64,000 bases of DNA, taken from the NCBI GenBank assembly GCA_963818695.1, contig CAWFTG010000003.1:434001-498000 (forward strand), written 5' to 3'. The position numbers were made by a program, and so were the translations under genes. The notes beneath the pieces are model-generated. The model did no database searches and was not told where the DNA came from. It saw only the letters and a list, made by a program, of their open reading frames with translations. Position 1 is the stretch's first letter. Each line of letters opens with the position of its first letter. Below are positions 35,473 to 43,785 of this stretch, one piece after another. Source of the stretch: AP-15 sp963818695 (GTDB lineage Bacteria; Pseudomonadota; Alphaproteobacteria; ATCC43930; CGMCC-115725).

Positions 35473-35530
35473 GGACGCGACGGGTCCCCTCCCTGTCCCC
35501 CCGCCAGCGGGTGGAGAGGGCAAAATTGCG
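35371..35530. repeat. Two REP-like palindromes between the AmpG-like and cyclophilin genes
   Basis: The first palindrome pairs CCCTCTCTGCCC (35379-35390) with GGGGCGGAGAGGG (35394-35406). The second pairs CCCCTCCCTGTCC (35487-35499) with GGGTGGAGAGGG (35509-35520). They are separated by about 80 bases and the 3' edge reads gagggcaaaattg. Such double palindromes are common intergenic repeats in alphaproteobacteria and could fold in RNA. They cover the 5' end assigned to the permease gene. A related edge occurs in hypF. Confidence 0.7.
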
Positions 35531-35560
35531 CGGTTACCGCAGATACGGCAGCAGGCTGTT

Positions 35561-36112
35561 CTACGGCTTCTTCTCCGCGTCGGCGGCAACCTGCATCTTG
35601 ATGATCTTGTCGGGGTTGGTGACCGTGCCGTTGCGGGCGGGATCACCCTTCTTGATCTGGTCGATGTATTCCATGCCCGAGGTGACCTTGCCCCAGATCG
35701 TGTATTTGCCGTCGAGCGATGGGGCCGGCGCAAACATGATGAAGAACTGGCTGTCGGCGCTGTTCGGGTCGGAAGCGCGTGCCATCGAGACGACGCCCCG
35801 CACATGCTTCTCGTCGGAGAACTCGGCCTTGAGTTTGTGACCCGAGCCGCCGGTACCGTCGCCCTTCGGGTCGCCGGTCTGCGCCATAAAGCCGTCGATC
35901 ACGCGATGGAAAACGATGCCGTCATAGAAGCCCTGACGGACCAGCTTTTTGATCTGCGCAACCGTTTCCGGCGCGAGATCGGGCCGCATTTCGATAACGA
36001 CGCGCCCGGCGGGCACGTCCATGTAGAGGGTGTTCTCCAGGTCCGCAGCCATCGCCCTGCCTCCCAAAACGAGCGCGGCGATGAGCCACAGAACCTTGCC
36101 CAGCGCTGCCAT
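35561..36112 (-). CDS. Periplasmic cyclophilin-type peptidyl-prolyl isomerase
   Basis: The 183-residue protein has a signal peptide MAALGKVLWLIAALVLGGRA then MA, followed by the cyclophilin core: GFYDGIVFHRVIDGFMAQTG, GTGGSGHKLKAEF, DSQFFIMFAPAPSLDGKYTI and WGKVTSGMEYIDQI. It speeds proline isomerisation in periplasmic protein folding. I chose the ATG at codon 6 of the longest frame because it begins the signal peptide. It lies 67 bases from the NDUFA9-like gene on the same strand and is intact. Confidence 0.93.
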   Translation of the reverse strand: MAALGKVLWLIAALVLGGRAMAADLENTLYMDVPAGRVVIEMRPDLAPETVAQIKKLVRQGFYDGIVFHRVIDGFMAQTGDPKGDGTGGSGHKLKAEFSDEKHVRGVVSMARASDPNSADSQFFIMFAPAPSLDGKYTIWGKVTSGMEYIDQIKKGDPARNGTVTNPDKIIKMQVAADAEKKP

Positions 36113-36178
36113 GATGTTCGTCCCCACACGGAAAAGCGGCGCGACCTTAGCGGAACGGGTCCGGTTGTAAAGGGCGGG

Positions 36179-37129
36179 TCACGCCGATTGCTGCCGCTCG
36201 TACCAGCCGCCTCGTCGAAACCGGTCGAGATAGGTCGGCAAGATAACCTCCACCGGCGTCGGCGAAATGCCCAGGCTCGACACGGTCAAGGCGCCGGGCG
36301 AGACGACATTGTCGCGCTTTAGCAACTCGACTTGATCGGGCGTCAGCGGCGGGTTCGGGAGAAGCGACATCAATTGCGCCTGCAACCAGGCGACGCCGAA
36401 CGGGAGGTCGATAAACCAGCGCTTGCGCCGGATCTCTTGCAGAAGCAGCTCGAGCAGCTCGCGAAAAGTATAGATCTTCGGGCCCCCGAGCTCGTAAGTG
36501 CGCCCGGCGGTCGCCGGATCCTCGAGACATTTGATTACCGCATCGGCGACATCGCCGACATAGACCGGCTGGAACCGGGTTTCCCCGCCGCCGATCAGCG
36601 GCAGCGCCGGCATGATCATCGCCATTGCGGCAAAGCGGTTGAAGAACTGGTCCTCCGGGCCAAACACCACCGAGGGCCGCAGGATCGTCACGGTGGGGAA
36701 GGCATCGCGCACCGCCGCCTCGCCGGCGGCCTTCGTGCGGGCATAGGCGGAAGTGGAACGCGGCTCAGCGCCAATTGCCGAGATATGGACGAATCGCTCC
36801 ACGCCGGCATCCCGCGCGATCCGGGCGAGCACTGCCGGACCGGTATGGTGCACCCTCTCGAAAGTCTGCGATCCGCTCTCCCGCAAGATGCCGACGCAAT
36901 TGACCAGCGCACCGCTCCCGGCAAGAAGGGCAGGAAGCACGACCTCGTCGCCGATCGTTACATTGACCGGCTCGACCTGCCCGACATCGCCCATCGGCCG
37001 CAGGAACTTCGCCACTTCGGCATTCCGGCACCCGACCGGGACCACATCGCCGCGAGCGGCCAGCCGTTTTACGACATAGCGGCCGATAAACCCGGACCCG
37101 CCAAGCACCGCCGTTCGACGACTTCTCAT
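36179..37129 (-). CDS. NDUFA9-like NAD(P)-binding protein (atypical SDR, complex I-associated family)
   Basis: The 316-residue protein starts MRSRRTAVLGGSGFIGRYVV, a Rossmann motif GGSGFIG of the extended/atypical SDR group. LVNCVGILRESGSQTFERVH, RFVHISAIGAEPRSTSAYAR and the C-terminal SLLPNPPLTPDQVELLKRDN are typical of the family that includes the mitochondrial complex I subunit NDUFA9, common in alphaproteobacteria. A role in complex I or quinone biology is inferred from the family. The ATG is codon 5 of the longest frame. Confidence 0.88.
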   Translation of the reverse strand: MRSRRTAVLGGSGFIGRYVVKRLAARGDVVPVGCRNAEVAKFLRPMGDVGQVEPVNVTIGDEVVLPALLAGSGALVNCVGILRESGSQTFERVHHTGPAVLARIARDAGVERFVHISAIGAEPRSTSAYARTKAAGEAAVRDAFPTVTILRPSVVFGPEDQFFNRFAAMAMIMPALPLIGGGETRFQPVYVGDVADAVIKCLEDPATAGRTYELGGPKIYTFRELLELLLQEIRRKRWFIDLPFGVAWLQAQLMSLLPNPPLTPDQVELLKRDNVVSPGALTVSSLGISPTPVEVILPTYLDRFRRGGWYERQQSA

Positions 37130-37405
37130 GTTCTCCCCCACGTGCCGGCGCGCCTGCGCCGTCCCTTATAGCTCATCAGGCTCGGCTCCGCGAAGCCGGG
37201 TCGGATCTCTGTCGTGCCCGCAATCTTAAATTGGATCCAATATGACATCCCGCCGCAGCAGCGGGTCTGCAGCTGGAAATCTCCTTGAGGTTGAAAGGCT
37301 GAGCAGCGACTCGTCCCACCTTCGCCACCAGCCCTGCTCGTCACATAATTTACAATTGGAATGGGCAATTTCTTGACCATGGCTCGTCGCAAAGAGCCTC
37401 GTAGA
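37130..37405. other. Intergenic stretch without a gene
   Basis: This stretch between the NDUFA9-like gene and the tRNA promoter has only short frames with no family likeness. It is less GC-rich than its surroundings in places (for example the acataatttacaattgg segment). It probably carries the promoter of the NDUFA9-like gene near its left end, but I could not assign it. Confidence 0.5.
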
Positions 37406-37434
37406 TTGACATCGAGGGGTCCGGGGCTTATTTC
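37406..37434 (+). promoter_or_regulatory. Sigma-70-type promoter of tRNA-Leu
   Basis: A perfect -35 box TTGACA (37406-37411) and a -10-like TATTTC (37429-37434) with a 17-base spacer lie just before the tRNA gene at 37450. Transcription would begin about 6-8 bases upstream of the mature 5' end. Confidence 0.75.
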
Positions 37435-37449
37435 GGCGGTCCCCGAGAC

Positions 37450-37536
37450 GCCCAGGTGGCGGAATTGGTAGACGCGCTAGATTCAGGTTCTAGTGGGCAA
37501 AAGCTCGTGGAAGTTCGAGTCTTCTCCTGGGCACCA
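37450..37536 (+). tRNA. tRNA-Leu (anticodon CAG)
   Basis: An 87-base class II tRNA. The acceptor stem GCCCAGG pairs with CCTGGGC and an encoded ACCA end follows. The D-arm contains the GGTAGAC block, and the anticodon stem CTAGA/TCTAG encloses loop TTCAGGT with anticodon CAG. The long variable arm (TGGGCAAAAGCTCGTGG) is typical of leucine tRNAs, and the T-arm has GTTCGAGTC. It is followed 29 bases later by the RNase D gene. Confidence 0.95.
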
Positions 37537-37565
37537 CCTCGGGGCGCGGCCGTCCGCTGCCCGGG

Positions 37566-38178
37566 ATGACCAATCGGCTTTATTGCGGTGATCTGCCCGA
37601 AGGGCTCGACTTCGGAGCCGTTGTCGCCGTCGACACCGAGGCAATGGGGCTCAACCCGCATCGCGATCGGCTGTGCCTGGTCCAGCTGTCGGCCGGCGAT
37701 GGGGACGCACATCTCGTGCATTTCACGCCCGGCCCCTACGCAGCGCCGCGGCTAAAGGAGCTGCTGGCCGATCGGCGCGTAACCAAGCTGTTTCATTTCG
37801 CGCGCTTCGACCTCGCGATGATCTATCATTACCTCGGCGTCATGGCGATGCCGCTTTACTGCACCAAAATTGCCTCGCGTCTGGCGCGGACATTCACCGA
37901 CCGTCACGGGTTACGCGATCTGTGCAAGGACCTTCTGAACATCGACTTGTCGAAGCAGCAGCAGAGCTCCGACTGGGGAGCGCAGACCCTGAGCGAAGAA
38001 CAGCTTCGCTACGCTGCTTCGGACGTGCTTCACCTGCACGCGCTGCGCAGCCGAACTCGATGCGATGCTGGCGCGCGAGGGACGCGAGCAGCTGGCCGGC
38101 GCCTGCTTTGATTTTCTGCCGCATCGCGTTCTGCTTGATCTTGAAGGCTGGTCGGAGCAAGACATCTTCGCGCATTAG
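37566..38178 (+). pseudogene. RNase D-type 3'-5' exonuclease, frameshifted near the C-terminus
   Basis: The DEDD exonuclease domain is present: VVAVDTEAMGLNPHRDRLCL (DxE), LFHFARFDLAMIYHYL (second Asp) and EEQLRYAASDVLHLHALR (YxxxD). Near 38055 an extra base shifts the frame, and the rest (ELDAMLAREGREQLAGACFD ... LEGWSEQDIFAH) continues in another frame to a stop at 38176-38178. If it were one frame it would be a normal short alphaproteobacterial RNase D-like protein that trims structured RNA. As read, the protein keeps the catalytic domain and ends in unrelated residues. It could be a one-base assembly error. Confidence 0.8.
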
Positions 38179-38237
38179 CCGCGTGCCGGGGAAGGGGGGG
38201 TAGCGATTTTGGCAGCCGAACGAGTCATCGGGACGCG

Positions 38238-39239
38238 ATGAGCGATTTCCTGGTGGCCGAGAAGCGCGGGCGGGAGGCGACGGAGAGAACCGATCTCGCC
38301 GTTGCCCGACGCGTCATCCGGGCCGAGATCTGCGGGCTCGAAAGCCTCGCGGAAGCGCTCGACGGCGCCTTCGAAGCTGCCGTCGACGCTTGCGCAGCCG
38401 TGCGCGGGCGCATTGTCGTCACCGGACTGGGCAAGAGCGGCCACATCGCCCGGAAGCTTGCCGCGACCCTCGCATCGACCGGCACGCCGGCGCAATTTGT
38501 CCACCCCGTCGAGGCGAGCCACGGCGATCTCGGCATGATCGGCTCCGAAGACGCCCTCCTCGCCCTATCGAACTCCGGTGAAACGACCGAATTCGCCGAC
38601 ATTGTCGCCTATTCGCGCCGGTGCAACATTCCGCTGATCGCGATTACCGCAGGCGCGCGATCGACCCTCGCCGTTGCGGCCGATATCGTGCTGTTGCTGC
38701 CGGCCGCCGCCGAGGCGTGCCCGATGGGTCTGGCTCCGACGACCTCGACGACGATGATGGTAGCGCTCGGCGATGCGCTAGCGCTCACGCTGCTCGAGCG
38801 CAAGGGGTTCTCCTCAGCCGATTTCCGTCTGTATCACCCTGGCGGCCGGCTCGGGCGGCGGCTGTTGCGGGTGCGCGACATCATGCATTACGGAGACGAT
38901 GTGCCCTTGGTGCCACCGAGCACACCGATGTCAGACGCGATCCTGGTCATGACGGCGAAGAGCTTCGGCTGTGTCGGCGTGTGCGGGACGGACGGGCGCC
39001 TCGTCGGGGTGATCACCGACGGTGATCTGCGCCGGCACATGGGGGATTCGCTCCTTCGCCAGACGGTGGGAGCGGTCATGCATCAGAACCCGAAAACCAT
39101 TGCGGCGACGGCATTGGCGGCTGACGCGTTGGGCGTGATGAACCGGTTCGCTATCACCTCGCTGTTCGTCGTGGACGAAGGGGGCCGACCCGTCGGCTTT
39201 CTGCATATGCACGATTGTCTGCGGGCTGGTGTCGCATGA
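38238..39239 (+). CDS. kdsD: D-arabinose-5-phosphate isomerase (KdsD/KpsF)
   Basis: The 333-residue protein makes arabinose-5-phosphate for Kdo, a sugar of lipopolysaccharide. The SIS domain has VVTGLGKSGHIARKLAATLA, HGDLGMIGSEDALLALSNSG and STTMMVALGDALALTLL; two CBS domains follow (MHYGDDVPLVPPSTPMSDAI and VMHQNPKTIAATALAADALG). It overlaps lptC by ATGA. The order with lptC, lptA, lptB and rpoN is the usual alphaproteobacterial block. Confidence 0.95.
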   Translation: MSDFLVAEKRGREATERTDLAVARRVIRAEICGLESLAEALDGAFEAAVDACAAVRGRIVVTGLGKSGHIARKLAATLASTGTPAQFVHPVEASHGDLGMIGSEDALLALSNSGETTEFADIVAYSRRCNIPLIAITAGARSTLAVAADIVLLLPAAAEACPMGLAPTTSTTMMVALGDALALTLLERKGFSSADFRLYHPGGRLGRRLLRVRDIMHYGDDVPLVPPSTPMSDAILVMTAKSFGCVGVCGTDGRLVGVITDGDLRRHMGDSLLRQTVGAVMHQNPKTIAATALAADALGVMNRFAITSLFVVDEGGRPVGFLHMHDCLRAGVA

Positions 39240-40228
39240 CCAGGCCGGCAGGCATAAGCGTGAGCGCGCTGCATGGCCACGCCGGACAGAGGCTGCCGGC
39301 CGCTTCGCCGAGGCCGCCCCGGCCCGCGCCGGGCTGGCACCCGCACCTTAGCGACCGTTACAGCCGTCGTGTCACATTTTTGAAGCGCCTGTTGCCCGTC
39401 ATCGGTGTCGCGTTGTTGGCGCTGGTCGGCATTTGGCCGCGGCTCGTTCCGCTGCTGGAGAGCGTGCGGTTCGGGTTTCCGGTTATCGACTTGCGCGAGG
39501 CGCACGAACTGCGAATGCTCAATCCCCGCTATGCCGGGGTGGACCGCTACAACCGTCCTTATGTCGTGACATCGGCGATCGGCCGGCAAGCATCCAATCG
39601 GGACGATCTGATGTCGCTGGAAGGCCCACGGGCGCAAATGACCATGCATAGCGGCGCCCTCGTCGTGGTGACCGCCGCAACCGCTATGTATCAATCTCAG
39701 GCGCAACTGCTCGATCTGTTCGGCGACGTGAACCTGGTCCATGAGAACGGCACGCGCTTTGTGACGAACACCGCGCACGTCGACGTCGCCGCCGACACCG
39801 CCATGGGTAACGACCCGGTAACCGGGCACGGCCCCTCGGGAGACATCACCGCGCAGGGGTTTCGTGTCCTCGACAGAGGCAACACGATCGTCTTTACCGG
39901 GAAATCGAATCTCTTGCTGAAAGGGACGAAGCCGAGTGCCCGCCCGGCAATCAGCCCCCCCACCCTTCCCGCCGAGATAGCTGAGACAGCGGCGAGGCTT
40001 GAGGCGGCGGCCGCGGCGCCGGAGACTATTGTCCCCGGGGCTGTTGGCCCCGGGGCTATTGCGCCCGAAACCCCCGTTGCTCCCAATGCGCTTGCCGGTC
40101 CGTCACCCACGCCGCCAGCGGCAAAACCCGATCCCGCCGGTCAGTCCCACAGCTTGGCCAAACGCGACGCCAAGCCGCCTTTGGAAAAAGCCCCTGTCGG
40201 CGTCAGGGCGAAACCCGATGCGAGCTGA
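39236..40228 (+). CDS. lptC: LptC, inner-membrane part of the LPS export bridge
   Basis: The roughly 330-residue protein has a basic N-terminal tail, one membrane span (FLKRLLPVIGVALLALVGIW) and a periplasmic LptC domain (YVVTSAIGRQASN ... LVVVTAATAMYQSQAQLLDL, VDVAADTAMGNDPVTGHGPS). After about residue 240 it has an Ala/Pro-rich tail of about 80 residues that is unusually long for LptC. LptC carries lipopolysaccharide from LptBFG to LptA. The ATG overlaps the kdsD stop. The 3' end overlaps lptA by 11 bases. Confidence 0.88.
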   Translation: MTRPAGISVSALHGHAGQRLPAASPRPPRPAPGWHPHLSDRYSRRVTFLKRLLPVIGVALLALVGIWPRLVPLLESVRFGFPVIDLREAHELRMLNPRYAGVDRYNRPYVVTSAIGRQASNRDDLMSLEGPRAQMTMHSGALVVVTAATAMYQSQAQLLDLFGDVNLVHENGTRFVTNTAHVDVAADTAMGNDPVTGHGPSGDITAQGFRVLDRGNTIVFTGKSNLLLKGTKPSARPAISPPTLPAEIAETAARLEAAAAAPETIVPGAVGPGAIAPETPVAPNALAGPSPTPPAAKPDPAGQSHSLAKRDAKPPLEKAPVGVRAKPDAS

Positions 40229-41327
40229 CCGTTTCGCCCAAGCGATCGCTTTAACCGGCCTGGTGTGTGTCGGCGGCCTGTCGGACTCGCCTTGCGCGGC
40301 CGCGCAAGGACTGAGTCTCGGAGGTGTCTCGGAGGATCGGCCGATCGAAGTTTCGGCTGATGGCGGTATCGAGTGGCAGCAAGACGCGCAGGTTTACATC
40401 GCGCGCGGAAACGCGATGGCGAAACGCGGGACAACCGAGGTGCACGCCGATACGCTGACCGCGCATTATCGCCCCACCAAGGCGTCGGGGGACAAAGACA
40501 GGGGGGACAAAGACACGGGGGATAAACGCACGGGGGACAAGGGGACGGGGGACAAGGGGACGGGGGACAAAGGGGCAGAAGGCGAGACCGAGATCTACCG
40601 CCTCGATGCTGACGGCCACGTCACGATCAAAGGCGAGCGGCAGACCGTGGTCGGTGATAAAGCCGTCTACGACGTCGACCAGCAGATCGGCATTGTCACC
40701 GGCAAGGCGCTTAAGATGACGACTGCGACTGACGTCGTTACGGCCCGCGACAGCCTTGAATGGTACGATCAGAAACAGATTGCCGTCGCCCGCGGCGACG
40801 CGGTGGCGATACGGGATGTAAAGGTCATCCGCGCCGATGTGCTGACCGCGCACATGACAAAGGACAAGCCGCTAACGGCCGCCGGCATGCCCGAGAAAGC
40901 TGTGCCAGCGGCGGCGCAGGCGAAGGCGCGAAACTCGGCGATGCCGCTCGGCAACAGCGACGAAACTTCTAAGATCAGCCGCGTCGATGCTCAGGGTCAC
41001 GTCCTCGTTTCGACCGAGACCGATATCGGCCGCGGCGACTACGGTGTCTACAACGCGGACACCGGGATCGCGACGCTCCTCGGAAACGTCACCATCACGC
41101 GCGGCCCCAATACCATCAGAGGTGAGTACGCGGTAATGGATATGAACAAGAACGTCAGCCGTATGATGGCCGCTCCCGCAACCCCAGGCGCAACGGCGAC
41201 GCGGGTCGAAGGCTTGTTCGTGCGCCAGGATCAAGCGGCGGCCCCCACCGGAGTACCCTCGGCCGGAACCCCTCCTGCCGGAACCCCTCCTGCCGGAACG
41301 CCGCGCGGCAGCACGCCAAAACCGTGA
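40218..41327 (+). CDS. lptA: LptA-type periplasmic LPS-transport protein with a tandem-repeat insert
   Basis: The 369-residue protein has a signal peptide (RFAQAIALTGLVCVGGLSDS...CAAAQG) and OstA/LptA domain segments: PIEVSADGGIEWQQDAQVYI, ARGNAMAKRGTTEVHADTLT, HVTIKGERQTVVGDKAVYDV and LLGNVTITRGPNTIRGEYAV. It is much longer than typical LptA because of an internal GDKxT repeat (about residues 91-120) and a C-terminal PAGTP repeat. The ATG at 40218 lies inside the lptC end; the longer upstream frame is antisense-like shadow sequence. It forms the periplasmic bridge for LPS. Confidence 0.88.
   Translation: MRADRFAQAIALTGLVCVGGLSDSPCAAAQGLSLGGVSEDRPIEVSADGGIEWQQDAQVYIARGNAMAKRGTTEVHADTLTAHYRPTKASGDKDRGDKDTGDKRTGDKGTGDKGTGDKGAEGETEIYRLDADGHVTIKGERQTVVGDKAVYDVDQQIGIVTGKALKMTTATDVVTARDSLEWYDQKQIAVARGDAVAIRDVKVIRADVLTAHMTKDKPLTAAGMPEKAVPAAAQAKARNSAMPLGNSDETSKISRVDAQGHVLVSTETDIGRGDYGVYNADTGIATLLGNVTITRGPNTIRGEYAVMDMNKNVSRMMAAPATPGATATRVEGLFVRQDQAAAPTGVPSAGTPPAGTPPAGTPRGSTPKP
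40488..40577 (+). repeat. Six tandem 15-base repeats within lptA
   Basis: Six 15-base units of the form GGGGACAARGRSACG follow each other in frame and encode GDKDR, GDKDT, GDKRT, GDKGT, GDKGT, GDKGA. The last three units are nearly identical in DNA, which points to recent slippage. Because the unit length is a multiple of three, copy-number change keeps the frame. Confidence 0.92.
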
Positions 41328-42139
41328 ATCGGAGCGGCGAACGTTACCGGCCACGGGCCGAGCCGGCGGCCGCCGATTTTCGAGCACCTGGGCGCCGGCC
41401 GCGGCTGGTCGCCGACAACCGCGGTCTCCTCGGAAACGGTCTGGGCAAAAGCTTCAAACGGCGGCCGGTCCTACGCGACGTCAACGTCTCCGTGCAGCGC
41501 GGCGAAGTCGTCGGCCTGCTCGGCCCCAACGGCGCGGGAAAGACCACCTGCTTCTACATCATCACCGGTCTGATAGCCGCCGATACGGGGGCGGTCAGCC
41601 TCGACGGCCGAGACATCACCGATCTTCCGATGTACCGGCGCGCCCGGCTCGGCATCGGTTACCTACCGCAGGAAGCCTCGATATTTCGCGGCCTCACTGT
41701 CGAGCAGAATATCCGCGCGATCCTCGAAATCGTCGAGCCTGCGGCCGATTTGCGCGAGTCCATGCTCGACGGATTGCTCGCCGAGTTCTCGATCACCCAT
41801 CTGCGGCGGGCGCCGGCGATGGCGCTGTCCGGCGGTGAGCGGCGGCGGTGCGAAATCGCCCGGGCGCTTGCGACCCAGCCGCATTTCATCCTCCTTGACG
41901 AGCCGCTGGCCGGGATCGATCCGATCGCCGTGGCGGACATCCGCGAGCTCGTCGCCCATCTGAAGGACCGTGGCATCGGCGTCCTGATCACCGACCACAA
42001 CGTGCGAGAAACACTCGAAATCGTTGATCGTGCTTATATCCTGCACGAAGGTCGGGTGCTGATGGAGGGGGCGCCCGCCGAGATTGTTGCCGACGCGGAT
42101 GTCAGACGCGTTTACCTGGGAGACAGGTTTAGCCTATAA
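41324..42139 (+). CDS. lptB: LptB, ATPase of the LPS export transporter
   Basis: The 271-residue ABC ATPase has LLGPNGAGKTTCFYIITGLI (Walker A), YLPQEASIFRGLTVEQNIRA (Q-loop region of LptB), MALSGGERRRCEIARALATQ (signature) and FILLDEPLAGIDPIAVADIR (Walker B). It powers extraction of lipopolysaccharide from the inner membrane. The GTG start overlaps the lptA stop. It has an N-terminal extension of about 35 residues (RSGERYRPRAEPAAADF) compared with the usual start near GLGKSFKRRPVL, so a later start is possible. Confidence 0.95.
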   Translation: MNRSGERYRPRAEPAAADFRAPGRRPRLVADNRGLLGNGLGKSFKRRPVLRDVNVSVQRGEVVGLLGPNGAGKTTCFYIITGLIAADTGAVSLDGRDITDLPMYRRARLGIGYLPQEASIFRGLTVEQNIRAILEIVEPAADLRESMLDGLLAEFSITHLRRAPAMALSGGERRRCEIARALATQPHFILLDEPLAGIDPIAVADIRELVAHLKDRGIGVLITDHNVRETLEIVDRAYILHEGRVLMEGAPAEIVADADVRRVYLGDRFSL

Positions 42140-42140
42140 G

Positions 42141-42159
42141 CCGCTCCTGAACGGAGCGG
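42141..42159 (+). promoter_or_regulatory. Hairpin covering the rpoN ribosome binding site
   Basis: CCGCTCC (42141-42147) pairs perfectly with GGAGCGG (42153-42159) around loop TGAAC, starting 2 bases after the lptB stop. The GGAG of the 3' arm is the only Shine-Dalgarno-like sequence before the rpoN GTG at 42163. The hairpin could therefore limit rpoN translation unless opened by ribosomes leaving lptB. A terminator role is less likely, since no T-run follows. Confidence 0.55.
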
Positions 42160-42162
42160 GAT

Positions 42163-43653
42163 GTGAACAGGACGGGTTATTCGCAACGGCTCGAGCTTCG
42201 CCAGACGCAGACGCTGGTAATGACGCCCCAGCTGCAGCAGGCGATCAAGATGCTGCAGCTTTCCAACCTCGAGCTGACACAGTACATCGATGCGGAGATC
42301 CAGCAGAACCCGTTGCTGGAACGCCGCGAGCCGCGGCTCGAACAGGCTGCGCCGGCTGACAACTCCGCAGACGCGGAGGGTCCGTCGCCGCCCTTACCGG
42401 AGGCGATGGCAGGCAATTTCACCCCCGAAGCGGCGGAACATTGGCATGCCGCATCGGGTGCGGAGGGGGATGGATCGGTCGATTTCGGGGGCGAGCCTTA
42501 TTCGTGGCACGGCCGCAACGGAACGGGTGACGGGACCCGTCCGGACATCGAGCACACGGCGACCCGCCCGCGCACCTTACGCGAGCACCTGCTAGAGCAG
42601 ATCGGGACCGATCTCAACGATCCGGTCGACCGGGTCATCGCTCTTTACCTCCTCGATCTGATCGACGAAACGGGCTACATGCGCGCCGGGATCGAGGGCG
42701 CGGCGCAACTCCTCGGATGCGAAATCGAGCGGGTCCAAGCCGTTTTTGCTCGGCTGCAGCAGTTCGACCCGCCGGGTGTTTTCGCCCGCGACCTGGCGGA
42801 ATGTCTCTCCCTCCAATTGCGCGATCGTGACCGGCTCGATCCAGCGATGCAGACTTTGCTCGACAACCTGCCGCTGCTCGCCGCCCGCAACATCGCGGCG
42901 CTGGTTCGGCTGTGCGGTGTCGATGCCGCCGACATGGCTGACATGATCGCGGAGATCAAATCGCTCGATCCGCGGCCGGGGTTGGCTTTCGATCCGCCGC
43001 TCTCCCAGCCGGTCGTACCCGACATCTTGATGCGAGCTCAACCCGAGGGGGGGTGGATCCTCGAGCTCAATTCCGAGACCCTGCCGCGGGTCCTGGTCAA
43101 CAACCGATATTGCGCGGAAATTCGCCGCGCGACACGTAACAAGGAGGAAAAGGATTACCTGACGGAGCGGCTGCATGCGGCGAATTGGCTGGTCAAATCG
43201 TTGCACCAGCGAGCGACCACAATTCTCAAAGTCGCAGCCGAAATCGCCCGCCAACAGGATGCCTTTTTCCGGCGCGGCGTCCAGTCGCTCCGACCGCTCA
43301 TTCTGCGCGATATCGCCGATGCCATCGGCATGCACGAGAGCACAGTGAGCCGGGTCACGAGCAACAAGTACATGGCGACGCCGCGGGGCCTCTATGAACT
43401 TAAATATTTCTTCACGTCATCTATCCCGGCTTCCGGCGGTGACGGATCGCATTCGGCGGAAGCCGTGCGCCATCGTATCCGCAGCTTGATCGGCGCGGAA
43501 CCGCCCGACAACACGCTGTCGGATGAGCGCATCGTCGAATTGCTGCGGGAGGATGGGGTGGAGATTGCTCGCCGTACGGTTGCCAAATACCGCGAAGCGA
43601 TGCGGATTCCTTCCTCGGTTCATCGCCGCCGGGAAAAACTGCTCGAAATGTAA
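42163..43653 (+). CDS. rpoN: RNA polymerase sigma-54 factor
   Basis: The 496-residue sigma factor has the glutamine-rich activator region (RLELRQTQTLVMTPQLQQAI KMLQLSNLEL), an acidic linker, the core-binding region, a helix-turn-helix (MHESTVSRVTSNKYMATPRG) and the RpoN box ARRTVAKYREAMRIPSS, followed by a C-terminal basic tail. It directs transcription from -24/-12 promoters, often for nitrogen use. It starts at a GTG just downstream of lptB, with its ribosome site in a hairpin. Confidence 0.96.
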   Translation: MNRTGYSQRLELRQTQTLVMTPQLQQAIKMLQLSNLELTQYIDAEIQQNPLLERREPRLEQAAPADNSADAEGPSPPLPEAMAGNFTPEAAEHWHAASGAEGDGSVDFGGEPYSWHGRNGTGDGTRPDIEHTATRPRTLREHLLEQIGTDLNDPVDRVIALYLLDLIDETGYMRAGIEGAAQLLGCEIERVQAVFARLQQFDPPGVFARDLAECLSLQLRDRDRLDPAMQTLLDNLPLLAARNIAALVRLCGVDAADMADMIAEIKSLDPRPGLAFDPPLSQPVVPDILMRAQPEGGWILELNSETLPRVLVNNRYCAEIRRATRNKEEKDYLTERLHAANWLVKSLHQRATTILKVAAEIARQQDAFFRRGVQSLRPLILRDIADAIGMHESTVSRVTSNKYMATPRGLYELKYFFTSSIPASGGDGSHSAEAVRHRIRSLIGAEPPDNTLSDERIVELLREDGVEIARRTVAKYREAMRIPSSVHRRREKLLEM

Positions 43654-43785
43654 AGGCGCGGCAGCCTTAACTGTCGACCTCGACGGTGGGACGAGAGGGT
43701 GGATGCAATGCTTGATCGGGTACGGCCGCGTTCCCACGTCTTTGACCGGTGAGAGCAACCCGGCCCGCAAAGGGTAATTGGAGCC

